A stretch of DNA of 59,909 bases, taken from the NCBI GenBank assembly GCA_900541925.1, contig UQMB01000016.1, forward strand, positions 1 through 59,909, in the 5' to 3' direction. The translations under genes were made by a program, and so were the position numbers. The stretch comes from an uncultured Bacteroidales bacterium. GTDB taxonomy: Bacteria; Bacteroidota; Bacteroidia; Bacteroidales; UBA932. The notes under the pieces are model-generated. The model was not told the origin of the DNA, did no database searches, and saw only the letters and a program-made list of their open reading frames with translations. Below, piece after piece: positions 15,477 through 23,956 of the stretch (positions are counted from its first letter, which is position 1; each line of letters starts with the position of its first letter).

Positions 15477-18400
15477 GGAAAGGGCTTAGAATAGCCCTGT
15501 TCTCTGTCCTTGGTTTCGTTGTGCTGCTTGTAGTGGCGCTTCAGATCGCCCTCAACTCGAGGCTGGTCGCCGGAGCCGTGGACAAATTCGCCGGGGAAAA
15601 CATAGAGGGGACTCTCAGGTATTCGCGCCTGAGGGTCTCCTTGCTCGGCGGTTTCCCGAGAGTCAGGCTGACTCTCGACAGCCTGTCCGTGACTTATCCA
15701 GCGGACAGGTATTCTTCGTTCTATAAGGGTGGTTTTCTCTCCGGCCGTTTCGCGGAGAGGGGACGCGGCGGGCAGGCCGACACCCTGTTGAGGCTCGACC
15801 GCTTGAGTCTCAGCGTCAATCCGTGGCGGCTCCTGTCAGGGCATGTGGATGTCGGGCAGGCCCGTCTGGAGGGACTTTCCGCCTTTGTGCACCGTTTCGA
15901 CGGGGAGTCGTCCAATCTTGATGTGCTCAAGTTCATCTCGCCGTCCGACACCGTTTCGTCTGAAGGCGGGCCTGGCTCTACGCCTCTGATTTCCGTGGGG
16001 GAGCTGGCTCTGGCCGGGAGGACGCGGCTGGTCTATACGGATGCTCCCGCCTCCTTGCGCGCCGTCGTCACGATGGATGATTTCCGCGCCGGGGCGGAGT
16101 TCAGAATGTCCGGGGGAGAGCTGCATCTGCGTGACGCCATGGTTCACTTGGATTCACTGGCCGTGTATGGCATCGCTTCTGCCGACACTCTTGACCTGGG
16201 TGTCGGGGTTTTGGATGTGAAGGAGAGCCCGGCGGACCGGTACGCGCTGGATTTTTCAGCGCTGGCGCGTCTGGGCACTGCCGCGCTGGGGAGGATTGAG
16301 CTTCCTGCCGAGATCAGGGGGTCCGTGCTTTTCGGGAAGTCTGCGGACCGCATCTCGCTCGGGGCGGATGGCCTGGCGGCGCAGCTCGCCTGCTTCCCCC
16401 TGACTCTTGACGGTACGGCCGAGGTTTATCCGGACAGCGTTGTGGTGGATGCTACCGCCAGCCTTGTCGCCTGCCGGCTTGAGACTGTCCTCCGCGAGTA
16501 CGCCGACCTTGTGTGGCCTGCGGCGGCCCGGTTCAGCACCGACGCCCTTCTGACGGCGGACATCAACGCCGACGGGGTTTACCGCAAGGGGCATCTGCCG
16601 TCCGTAAGTGCATGTCTCAGAATCCCCGGCTCCGGCACCACATATCTCCCGGAGGATATCCGTCTCGAACACGCCATAGACATCGACGCGTCCCTGTCTG
16701 CTTCCGGCAGGCTGGAGGCCGACATACACGAGTTCGATCTCTCGGTTCCCGGGCTTGACGTGGCTCTCGGCGGCAAGGCCAAGGACCTCCTCGGCAAGGA
16801 TCCTCTATATATGGTGACGGCCGATGCCAGGGCTGATGTGGAACGCCTTCTGGACTTGCTTCCGTTCAAGGATTCTCTTGATGTCGAGCATGCTGAGGGA
16901 GACCTGCACCTGACCCTGGATGCCCGTGTGCGCCAGTCTGAGCTCCGGGATTTCAGATTTGCGGAGGCTGATATCAAGGGAGGGCTGAATAGCAGCCATC
17001 TTCATCTCAAGATGCCTTCCGATTCCATCGAGGCCTGTGTCTTCAATGCCGGTGTCCGGCTGGATTCCAAGCTTTCCGGCCTTGATCTGAATGCGGATTT
17101 CGACAGCGTGTATTTCTACAAGGGGGTCGGCCTCACCGCCCGTGTCAGGAAAATCTTCAACGAGGCCCACATCTCCAAGGTCGAGCAGGACGGCAACTTC
17201 CTGCCTCGTATCGAGGTGAGTTCGGAAGGTGAACGGGCCTTTGTCAAGCTCGGCTCGGCTCGCTACGCGGCGAGCGGGGCCAGTGTCAGCGCCGCCGTGC
17301 AGAAACTTCCCGCGGAGCAGGAGCACCGCCATCGCCGCCGGCATGTCGAGCGCGACCGGGACAAGGACTTCGAGCGCGCGGATATAGACATATCGCTCGA
17401 CTCTTCCCTCGTGAAGTATCTCAAGAACTGGTCCGCCTCCGGTCACATCAAGGCCGATTCCGGATTCTTCGCTTCTCCTGTGTTGCCTCTGCGCACCCGT
17501 CTCACCGCCCTGCACGCCGACTTCGATGACGAGAAGATAGACATCGACACCTTAGGCGTGAGGTGCGGCACATCTGATGTCAACCTCAGCGGAACTCTGC
17601 ACGGGGTGAAGCATTCGCTTATCCACAAGGATATGATACGCACGCGGTTGAATGTGGATTCGCGTCGGCTCAATGTCAACGAATTCCTTGCCGCCCTGCT
17701 TGTGGGACGCAAGGATGTAGGGGAGGTCGCTCCGGAAGATGAGAACGACGAGAGCTTTGTCACCGACACGCTCTCGGACGCCCGCGTGGATATTCACAAG
17801 TTTCCTATATTCATCGTCCCGGCCAATCTGGATGTCAACATAGGCCTTGCCGCCGACAGGGTGGACTTCTCCGATCCGCGCATAGGGCCGGTGTATTCCG
17901 GCATCAAGATCAAGGACAGGACCATGCAGCTCACGGGCACATATATTACAACTGAGCTTGGAAAGATCTATCTCGACGCGTTCTACGCCACGCGCTCGCG
18001 CCACGACATATCCGCCGGGGTCAACCTGAACCTGTCCCGGATGTCGGCGGGTGAGATCATAAGCCTGCTGCCTGCCGTGGATTCACTTCTGCCTGTGCTG
18101 AAGGCCTTCGACGGCAAGCTAAGCTGCGATATCTCGGCCACGGCGCAGATAGATACCAACCGCAATGTGATCATCCCTACGCTTGACGGGCTTGTCCGCG
18201 TCTCGGGCAAGGACCTGAGGGTGATCAATACGGGCCAGTTCGGCAAGGTGGCCAATCTCCTGCTTTTCAAGAGGAAGGAGACGCTGGACATCGACAACAT
18301 GCATGTGGACGCCCTCATCCACGACAGCCGGATCGAGGTCTTCCCGTTCGTGCTGGGCGCGGACAAGTACCGTTTCGCGTTGCGCGGAAGTCAGGGCTTC

Positions 18401-18913
18401 GACAAGAGCATGTTCTATCATCTGTCCGTGCTCAAGGCTCCGTTCCCTGTACTGTTCGGCATCAATATCTACGGCACGTCAGGACACACTAAGGTCTCTC
18501 TCGGCAAGCCGAAATATCGAGACGGCAACGTGCCGGTGTTCACCCGTCAGCTCGACACTGTGCAGATCAATCTTGCCAAGTCGATTCTGGACATCTTCGA
18601 CAAGGGTGTGGAGTCCGTGATACGGCACAACGAGAGCGCTGTGGAAACTCTGGACCTTCGCAGTCTGGTGGTCGACCCTCTCCAGGCGTCGCAAGAAGGT
18701 CTGGATGACGCCACTATGCAGAAGTACGCCGAGATGGCCGACGAGTTCGCGGTGCAGCAGGAGCTTCAGGAGCAGGAGGCTGAGCTTGATGCCGAGGTGG
18801 AGGAGGCGTTGCGGTCTTCGTCCGAGGACATGTCGCGGATGATGAAGGCCTACGAAGAGTCCATCAAGGACAGGCGTTTCGACCGCTGGCTCCGCAAGGT
18901 CCGCGGCAAGTAG
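15473..18913 (+). CDS. AsmA-like giant envelope protein
   Basis: A 1146-residue protein starting with GTG at 15473, overlapping the fumarase stop (GTGA). A single N-terminal membrane helix (LFSVLGFVVLLVVALQIAL) is followed by the AsmA-type start (AGAVDKFAGENIEGTLRYSR) and by long repetitive beta structure. The C-terminal part (about residues 750-1050) fits the AsmA_2/TamB-like region, and the last 60 residues are a charged helix. AsmA-like proteins are now thought to be periplasm-spanning lipid conduits between inner and outer membrane; the particular role here is not known. No terminator is seen after it. Confidence 0.82.
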   Translation: MRKGLRIALFSVLGFVVLLVVALQIALNSRLVAGAVDKFAGENIEGTLRYSRLRVSLLGGFPRVRLTLDSLSVTYPADRYSSFYKGGFLSGRFAERGRGGQADTLLRLDRLSLSVNPWRLLSGHVDVGQARLEGLSAFVHRFDGESSNLDVLKFISPSDTVSSEGGPGSTPLISVGELALAGRTRLVYTDAPASLRAVVTMDDFRAGAEFRMSGGELHLRDAMVHLDSLAVYGIASADTLDLGVGVLDVKESPADRYALDFSALARLGTAALGRIELPAEIRGSVLFGKSADRISLGADGLAAQLACFPLTLDGTAEVYPDSVVVDATASLVACRLETVLREYADLVWPAAARFSTDALLTADINADGVYRKGHLPSVSACLRIPGSGTTYLPEDIRLEHAIDIDASLSASGRLEADIHEFDLSVPGLDVALGGKAKDLLGKDPLYMVTADARADVERLLDLLPFKDSLDVEHAEGDLHLTLDARVRQSELRDFRFAEADIKGGLNSSHLHLKMPSDSIEACVFNAGVRLDSKLSGLDLNADFDSVYFYKGVGLTARVRKIFNEAHISKVEQDGNFLPRIEVSSEGERAFVKLGSARYAASGASVSAAVQKLPAEQEHRHRRRHVERDRDKDFERADIDISLDSSLVKYLKNWSASGHIKADSGFFASPVLPLRTRLTALHADFDDEKIDIDTLGVRCGTSDVNLSGTLHGVKHSLIHKDMIRTRLNVDSRRLNVNEFLAALLVGRKDVGEVAPEDENDESFVTDTLSDARVDIHKFPIFIVPANLDVNIGLAADRVDFSDPRIGPVYSGIKIKDRTMQLTGTYITTELGKIYLDAFYATRSRHDISAGVNLNLSRMSAGEIISLLPAVDSLLPVLKAFDGKLSCDISATAQIDTNRNVIIPTLDGLVRVSGKDLRVINTGQFGKVANLLLFKRKETLDIDNMHVDALIHDSRIEVFPFVLGADKYRFALRGSQGFDKSMFYHLSVLKAPFPVLFGINIYGTSGHTKVSLGKPKYRDGNVPVFTRQLDTVQINLAKSILDIFDKGVESVIRHNESAVETLDLRSLVVDPLQASQEGLDDATMQKYAEMADEFAVQQELQEQEAELDAEVEEALRSSSEDMSRMMKAYEESIKDRRFDRWLRKVRGK

Positions 18914-19693
18914 CCGCAGAGAATTCCGTCAGGCTCGGTCAAGGCTACCTCTTCCAGACGGCGCTCTGGCCGTGGGCCGGCGCGACTGCGGCCATATCAC
19001 CTCCTTCATCACCGACACCCTCTCCTTCCGGACAGCGTTATGGCCGTGGGCGACATGACCGACGGCGCCCCGTCCGTGGAACATCCGCCTGCGCGTGGAA
19101 CATCGCCGTGCGCACCAGGGGCGTTTTCACTCACCGCGATGATTTTCAGAAGCCCGCGTGCGCAGAAAGGGGCCTGGTGCGCACGGGAATAGCACTTGGG
19201 CGGCCGGGCCTGGTAAGCACGGAATCTCAATCATTCCAGAATCAGCGGCCCCTCTCTTCCGCCCCGTCCACGTTTTCAATCTCCGCCGCCCATCCCTTCC
19301 AATCCCTTCTCTTCTTTTCTTTTCTCTTCTTCTCCACCACCGATGTACCCGCGCTCTCACCGGCGTCCGGTACAATGAAGCTATACTGACATTTCGGGAG
19401 ACAGCGATGTCGTTCGGGCATCTCGGGTGGTGGATTTCATTTCAGGAGATGGGAGGGGCTGACATCTCGGGCGACATCATGGGCAACAGTCGGGCGCGAG
19501 GAGAGCCCTTCACGGGCGAGCTCCCCGCAGCGCCCGATCTGTAGCCGCCGGAGATTGTACATTCCGGCGGCGGTACCGGTTCAATGGTTCCGCCTGATGG
19601 TTTTCGGCAGCCCTGATATTGCCGCCACTTCACCTGCCGACAGAGATAACGATCTCGCGGAGAGACCGACATTTCTCAGGCGGAGCCATTCGA
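18914..19693. other. Non-coding GC-rich region without recognised genes
   Basis: About 780 bases with no convincing ORF on either strand. It contains short imperfect direct repeats (for example CGTGGAACATC at about 19074 and CGTGGAACATCG at about 19096) and a 33-base pure pyrimidine run at 19303-19335. Its base texture resembles 471-1480, the other repeat-rich gap. Confidence 0.5.
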
Positions 19694-19746
19694 GCGGTGG
19701 CAGACAAGGCGCTTACAGACAAGCAGATGACGGTTTTGCCTGTCAG
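19694..19746 (+). pseudogene. Short coding remnant shared with 12321-12373
   Basis: Counterpart of the remnant at 12321. The frame AVADKALTDKQMTVLPVS continues a little further here before running into repeat DNA. The parent protein is not recognised. Confidence 0.4.
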
Positions 19747-19853
19747 TATATCGGGACAGGCAAAACCTTTAATTAATTCTATATCAAGATGTTATCCGCC
19801 ATCGCAAACTGCATTGTGTGTGTCGTCGTACCAAATCGCTTTGCGGAGGTGTC

Positions 19854-20000
19854 CCGTACGGCAGGAGGCCTGATTCTGTACGGCACGGTCTTGCGATGGC
19901 ATTCCGTACGGCAGGAGGCCTGATTCTGTACGGCACGGTCTTGCGATGGCATTCCGTACACCAGAAGACCTGATTCTGTACGGCGCGTCGGGGACCGCCG
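19854..20000. repeat. GTAC hairpin repeat (family B), three tandem units
   Basis: Units start at 19854, 19904 and 19954, an exact 50-base period; the first two are almost identical. Each contains CCGTAC, 18 bases (GGCAGGAGGCCTGATTCT in the best copies) and GTACGG, forming an inverted repeat. The array continues through GACCGCCGTCACAGGACCG directly into the 84-base family. Confidence 0.8.
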
Positions 20001-20040
20001 TCACAGGACCGCCCCGGGCTCATCACTGAAGTCCGCTGCT

Positions 20041-20222
20041 TCCAGGTGTGAGCCTATTCCGGTGTTTCCGCTGCTACCTGGGCTGTCCACCTGCCCTGCG
20101 TGGCCCTCTGCGGCATCCGCCTCTGCCAGGTGTGAGCCGTTTTTGGCGAATTCGCTGCTACCTGGGCTGTCCACCTGCCCCGCGCGGCTCTCTGCGGCAT
20201 CCGCCTCTGCCGGGTGTGAGCC
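20041..20222. repeat. 84-base tandem repeat (family A), three units, reverse orientation
   Basis: The core in reverse orientation (CCAGGTGTGAGCC) occurs at 20041, 20125 and 20209, an exact 84-base period identical to the array at 200-465. A single core in the other direction (GGCTCACACCTG, 20237) makes an inverted repeat with the last unit. As at the first locus, one frame (minus strand) stays open through all units. Confidence 0.8.
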
Positions 20223-20289
20223 GTTTTCGCCGAATCGGCTCACACCTGCGCCGTGTGACTCAGGTTCCTGGCCCGGCACTATGGCAGCG

Positions 20290-20360
20290 GGCGCACGGGA
20301 ACAGGCAGCCTCCTGCGATGCTTTTGTGTTGAGCAGGAGGCCGCCCGCTCCCGGTGCGCC
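20290..20360. repeat. Long hairpin with conserved 16-base loop, copy 1
   Basis: Left arm 20290-20316 and right arm 20333-20360 pair almost throughout; the top of the stem is CCTCCTGC with GCAGGAGG. The loop GATGCTTTTGTGTTGA (20317-20332) is identical to that of the hairpin at 50046-50110, whose stem sequence is different. No gene overlaps it. Confidence 0.7.
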
Positions 20361-20543
20361 GCCCAGCAGGACATCTCCGCTGTGCCTTATCGCTAAACCC
20401 TTCCCCGAACCCGCGCGACCCTCGCCGCCACCCCGAAAAAATCTCCGCGACCACCGAAAAAACCTCCGTTACCCCGAAAAAATCGCAAAAAACCATGAAA
20501 ATATGGCTAAAAGAGCAAAAAATGTTCTTCTGGCCATATCATC

Positions 20544-20569
20544 GGGGGGGGGGTATTTTTATATTTTTG
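20544..20569 (+). promoter_or_regulatory. -7 box preceded by a G10 tract
   Basis: Ten consecutive G residues (20544-20553) lie eight bases upstream of TATTTTTG (20562-20569), which fits TAnnTTTG. The tract occupies the spacer where promoter spacing is fixed in Bacteroidota, so slippage could alter expression of the peptide and lipoprotein genes downstream. The -33 element itself is poor. Confidence 0.5.
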
Positions 20570-20604
20570 TAGCCATGGTTAAATCATGATTAACACATTC
20601 AATT

Positions 20605-20748
20605 ATGGCAAACAAGACAAAGTATGAATCTCCGCAATCGGAGATTGTGACGATGCCCCTGGAAGGGGTCATCTGCGGCAGCGGCCCGGACACGGGCGGC
20701 ATGGATTTCGGCAACCCTTTCGGTGACGGCACCGAGGATATCTGGTAA
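20605..20748 (+). CDS. Small protein (47 residues) upstream of a surface lipoprotein
   Basis: ATG at 20605 opens a 47-codon frame beginning MANKTKYESPQSEIVTMPLE, continuing with a Gly/Ser/Asp-rich centre (GSGPDTGGMDFGNPFG) and ending in DIW. Similar short proteins (Lys-rich start, an E-V/I-V patch, Gly-rich tail ending in aromatic residues) often sit before fimbrillin-type genes in Bacteroidales, from memory; their function is unknown. The stop is 16 bases before the lipoprotein ATG, with a real AGGAGG between them, which favours co-translation. Confidence 0.6.
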   Translation: MANKTKYESPQSEIVTMPLEGVICGSGPDTGGMDFGNPFGDGTEDIW

Positions 20749-20764
20749 AGAGGAGGACAGAGTC

Positions 20765-21682
20765 ATGAAGAGAATTTCAATCATCATCGCGGCCGCACTC
20801 GCGGCAATGCTGTCCGCTTCCTGCAGCAAGTCAATCGAGACCCCGGCGGCCCCGTCCCCGGGCGAGGGTATCATCCTTGACCTCAACATCGCCGGATTCG
20901 ACGGTGCGGGAGACACCAAGGCAGTGAAGACCGGCTGGGCGGCCGGCGACAAACTCAACCTGTGGTTCGACGACTGGAACTATCCGGCTACTGTTAACGA
21001 CCCTACTCCTGATCTTGTCATCACCTATGACGGGACGAAGTGGACTGCCGACGCTCTCGCCGCCGGCCGGAGCCCCAGGCCAAACGGCAAACTCAGGGCC
21101 TTATATGAGGGCTATAACGATCTGACCAAATATGTTTCCACGCTTTCGTCGGGCAGTCTGGACTGCCTGCTGACTCCAAATCTTGTTGGTAGTTGCCTCG
21201 CGTACCCGAACCGCGTCATGTGTGCTTCTCATGGAGATGTCTCATATACTTACACAGGCAACAAGTTGACGGCGACCATTGCAAAGTGGGAAATGTATTC
21301 TGCATTCAAGGTTCTGGTGAAAGGTCTTGCTTCGGCGGCTGCTGGGGATTATGCTCTCCAGGTTAAAAATGTCACTACAGATAAGTATTTCGGAAATGGC
21401 GGCGGATTTTTCCTTATGCCGGGGAGTGGTTGCGTGTTTAGTGGTTGCATGTCAGGAAATAGCGATGGCACTGTAATCGGGGTTCCTGACGCTGACGGGG
21501 TTGCTTTCTATTATAGGTATTGCGAATGTAGCGATGCTGATATCGAGTTCCAGCTTTTCAAGAAGAATGCGGGCGGCGAATTCAAAAAAACCGCCAAGAC
21601 CCCGAAGTTCACCGGCAAGACGCTCGTGTATGATGTTTCCAAGATCACGGGAATCGTTATCGACAATAGCAAACTAGAGTAG
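20765..21682 (+). CDS. Fimbrillin-like lipoprotein
   Basis: A 305-residue protein with a lipoprotein signal peptide (MKRISIIIAAALAAMLSASC, Cys20 as lipid site). The mature part begins with a linker, then a beta-rich domain with DTKAVKTGWAAGDKLNLWF, a pattern typical of fimbrillin/Mfa-like surface proteins. ATG at 20765 is supported by AGGAGG eight bases upstream, unusual in this genome. Nine Cys residues lie after the lipidated one, several clustered near GCVFSGCMSG. Subunit of a surface fibre or a stand-alone lipoprotein; not decided. Confidence 0.65.
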   Translation: MKRISIIIAAALAAMLSASCSKSIETPAAPSPGEGIILDLNIAGFDGAGDTKAVKTGWAAGDKLNLWFDDWNYPATVNDPTPDLVITYDGTKWTADALAAGRSPRPNGKLRALYEGYNDLTKYVSTLSSGSLDCLLTPNLVGSCLAYPNRVMCASHGDVSYTYTGNKLTATIAKWEMYSAFKVLVKGLASAAAGDYALQVKNVTTDKYFGNGGGFFLMPGSGCVFSGCMSGNSDGTVIGVPDADGVAFYYRYCECSDADIEFQLFKKNAGGEFKKTAKTPKFTGKTLVYDVSKITGIVIDNSKLE

Positions 21683-21714
21683 TAACGCCGGGGCAGTTCC
21701 GGACGCACCCGCAT

Positions 21715-21745
21715 TTTGCAGGTCTTATGATTTTGCGTATATTTG
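21715..21745 (+). promoter_or_regulatory. Promoter of tRNA-Leu
   Basis: TTTG at 21715-21718, then 19 bases, then TATATTTG at 21738-21745: an excellent match to the Bacteroidota consensus. Confidence 0.75.
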
Positions 21746-21794
21746 TCCGATAGAGCGGAGCCGCAGCGCATTTGCGGGCGGCTTCGCTTTTGAG

Positions 21795-21875
21795 GCGGGT
21801 GTGTTGTAATTGGTAGCCAAGCCAGACTTAGGATCTGGTGCCTCGTGCGTATGGGTTCGAGTCCCTTCACCCGCA
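21795..21875 (+). tRNA. tRNA-Leu (anticodon UAG)
   Basis: An 81-base class II tRNA: acceptor GCGGGTG with CACCCGC, discriminator A, anticodon stem CCAGA/TCTGG with loop CTTAGGA (anticodon TAG), extended variable arm, and GGTTCGAGTCC T-arm. CCA is not encoded. A hairpin after it (GACAGCATCCTCGGATGCTGTC followed by T6, about 21881-21912) is the likely terminator. Confidence 0.95.
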
Positions 21876-21942
21876 CAACGAGACAGCATCCTCGGATGCT
21901 GTCTCGTTTTTTAACGATTACTCAACTGAAAATCTGTCCGTT

Positions 21943-22431
21943 ATGAGTGTTGTCACCATTGTAAAGGGAGTCGCAGCCGCCATAGTGCTCGTCTTGGGTA
22001 TTTGGTTTGCGTCCAGGCACATGCGTATCTGGGAGAAGGATGATACGACCGTTTTTGAGTATGTCTTCGACAGGCTGTCAGCCCAAAGCGACTATGGCTT
22101 TGACTTGTCCGGCCTCAACGGGCATGAGAAGGTTTTTATGTCAATGGCGTTATTGGCGCAAGAGGTGAACAATGGCGGATTTGACCAGTACTTTTTCAAT
22201 CTGGGCGGCAGGTACAATGACATTCTCGTTTCTTCGGCCGAAGCCGTCAAAGCTTTTGATATTGCCAAGATTTGTGAGAGAGCGCTGGCTATCTATGCTG
22301 AGCACGCCGAGCAGGAAGGCCCGATTGAGGAACTGACCGAGTGCGATGATGCCTTCTATTCGTCCGCCGATGCAATCTGCGACCTCTGTGCTCAATACGC
22401 CAGAGAACATAAAGACAGTTTTAAGCTATGA
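21943..22431 (+). CDS. DMP19/DUF4375 family protein
   Basis: A 162-residue protein. The ATG at 21943 is chosen because any longer frame would begin inside the tRNA. An N-terminal hydrophobic segment (residues 7-23) is followed by a DMP19-like domain; the signature NNGGFDQYFFNLGGRY is clear. The family's function is unclear. The stop overlaps the next start (ATGA), so the two genes are likely coupled. Confidence 0.75.
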   Translation: MSVVTIVKGVAAAIVLVLGIWFASRHMRIWEKDDTTVFEYVFDRLSAQSDYGFDLSGLNGHEKVFMSMALLAQEVNNGGFDQYFFNLGGRYNDILVSSAEAVKAFDIAKICERALAIYAEHAEQEGPIEELTECDDAFYSSADAICDLCAQYAREHKDSFKL

Positions 22432-22652
22432 CATCATTAATCATTGGCATTGTTGCCTTACTGTATGGTCTGTTCACCATCTACCTGAGGGTTCATAAAG
22501 GTTCTAAAGGTTTCTCGAAACTCCCGAAAATGAAGGAAGCCTATGGTGAGAAAGGCGGAACCATCATCCATGTCATTTCCTACACAGTCGTTCCGATTAT
22601 CATCGGCGTGGCCTGCATCATCGCCTGTTTCCTCGGCGTCGATGTGTTTTAA
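22428..22652 (+). CDS. Small membrane protein, two TM helices
   Basis: A 74-residue protein with hydrophobic segments at about residues 2-20 and 50-70, separated by a basic loop (KGSKGFSKLPKMKEAYGEK). I do not recognise a family. It overlaps the DMP19-like gene by four bases and probably works with it. Confidence 0.65.
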   Translation: MTSLIIGIVALLYGLFTIYLRVHKGSKGFSKLPKMKEAYGEKGGTIIHVISYTVVPIIIGVACIIACFLGVDVF

Positions 22653-22712
22653 TTGACGACAGTTTGCGGGTTTTCACGGCCTGAATGCGCTGGCGGCCTC
22701 GGCCCCGCCCGG

Positions 22713-22743
22713 TTGACTCGCGTGCTTTTAATGGCTAACTTTG
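22713..22743 (+). promoter_or_regulatory. Promoter of the FemAB-like gene
   Basis: TTG at 22713, then 20 bases, then TAACTTTG at 22736-22743; the ATG follows 20 bases later. Confidence 0.65.
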
Positions 22744-22763
22744 CCGGCGCTAACACGTAAGAG

Positions 22764-23882
22764 ATGAATCTGAACATTGAGCCGAAAGATCCTGTCGATG
22801 CATACAGCACGCCTATAGTCCAGCAGACGGCGTTCTGGTCCCGCCTCAAGGAAAGGCTCGGGATGGACTCCCGGGCTTTTGAGTTTTCCGTGCGGAACAG
22901 CGAACTGTACACGGATGTCGGCGGGTACTCCTACACGCACGCCGATTTCATAATGTTCCTCCAGCGCATTAACGCCGAAGACTACATCGCCTACATCCCC
23001 TACGGCCCGGAAATCGAGCCCTCAGAGGACAATCAGGGAGAATTCCTCGAGGAACTCTCAGAGGAGATGAGGTCATTCCTTCCCAAGGGCTGCGTGGCGA
23101 TGCGGTACGACCTCAACTGGGAGTCCCACTGGTGCAAGGAGGAGGACTTTGATGCCGAGGGCAACTGGGTGGGCCTGCCGAGGAAAGAGTTCCAGGAGAT
23201 CAAGCTCAACATCGGCACCGCCCGGCACAATCTCCGCAAGTCCAACACCAACATCCTCCCGGCCAACACAGTGCTGGTGGACCTCAGCGGCGACGAGGAA
23301 TCCATACTCGGGCGCATGAAGCCCAAGACGCGCTACAACATCAGGCTGGCGCTCCGCAGGGGAGTGGAAGTCAGGTCCGCCGGCATAGAGGGGCTGGACA
23401 CCTGGTATGGATTATATACGGAGACCGCTCTGCGCAACGGGCTGCACATCAACGGGATAGAGTATTTCCGCAACATGTTCGCGTCCAGGATGGACAGCGG
23501 GGAGGACGGTGTGCGGGTGAAACTTCTGATAGCATATTGGGAGAATACGCCGCTCGCCGCCATGTTTCTTGTGCTTTCCTCCCACCGCGCGACATATCTC
23601 TACGGGGCGTCCTCATCCAGCATGAGGAACCTTATGCCGACATACGCCCTGCAGTGGAAAGCAATCCAGGAGGCCAAGGCCAACAGGTGTTACGAATATG
23701 ATATGTTCGGCATCGCCCCGAATCCGAATCCGTCTCACCCGATGTACGGCCTGTACAAGTTCAAGCACGGCTTCGGCGGGGAAATCTTCCACCAGCTCGG
23801 ATGCTGGGACTACCCGATCGACGAAGACAAGTACAACCGTTTCACCGCCTACGAGATCAATCAGAAAGGGTACTACGAATAG
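22764..23882 (+). CDS. FemAB-like aminoacyl transferase
   Basis: A 372-residue GNAT-fold protein of the FemAB/lipid II aminoacyltransferase type. Typical features are the central MKPKTRYNIRLALRRGVEV (FemAB-like basic segment), YLYGASS and the C-terminal YEYDMFGI plus YKFKHGFGGE. Family members add amino acids from aminoacyl-tRNA to lipid II. Gram-negative Bacteroidota usually have directly cross-linked peptidoglycan, so another acceptor is possible. No signal peptide is seen; the protein should be cytoplasmic. A hairpin (CAGTTCA/TGAACTC at about 23901-23922) lies between it and the convergent gene. Confidence 0.8.
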   Translation: MNLNIEPKDPVDAYSTPIVQQTAFWSRLKERLGMDSRAFEFSVRNSELYTDVGGYSYTHADFIMFLQRINAEDYIAYIPYGPEIEPSEDNQGEFLEELSEEMRSFLPKGCVAMRYDLNWESHWCKEEDFDAEGNWVGLPRKEFQEIKLNIGTARHNLRKSNTNILPANTVLVDLSGDEESILGRMKPKTRYNIRLALRRGVEVRSAGIEGLDTWYGLYTETALRNGLHINGIEYFRNMFASRMDSGEDGVRVKLLIAYWENTPLAAMFLVLSSHRATYLYGASSSSMRNLMPTYALQWKAIQEAKANRCYEYDMFGIAPNPNPSHPMYGLYKFKHGFGGEIFHQLGCWDYPIDEDKYNRFTAYEINQKGYYE

Positions 23883-23956
23883 CGAAGTGCCGGCACATAT
23901 CCTCAGTTCAATAGACTGAACTCTGATGCTTCCTGTGAATCGGGCCTTATGAGGGG

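Noticed and set aside
19854..20222. CRISPR array
   Set aside because: The spacing is regular, but the intervening sequences are themselves repeated rather than unique, and no cas genes are present in the window.
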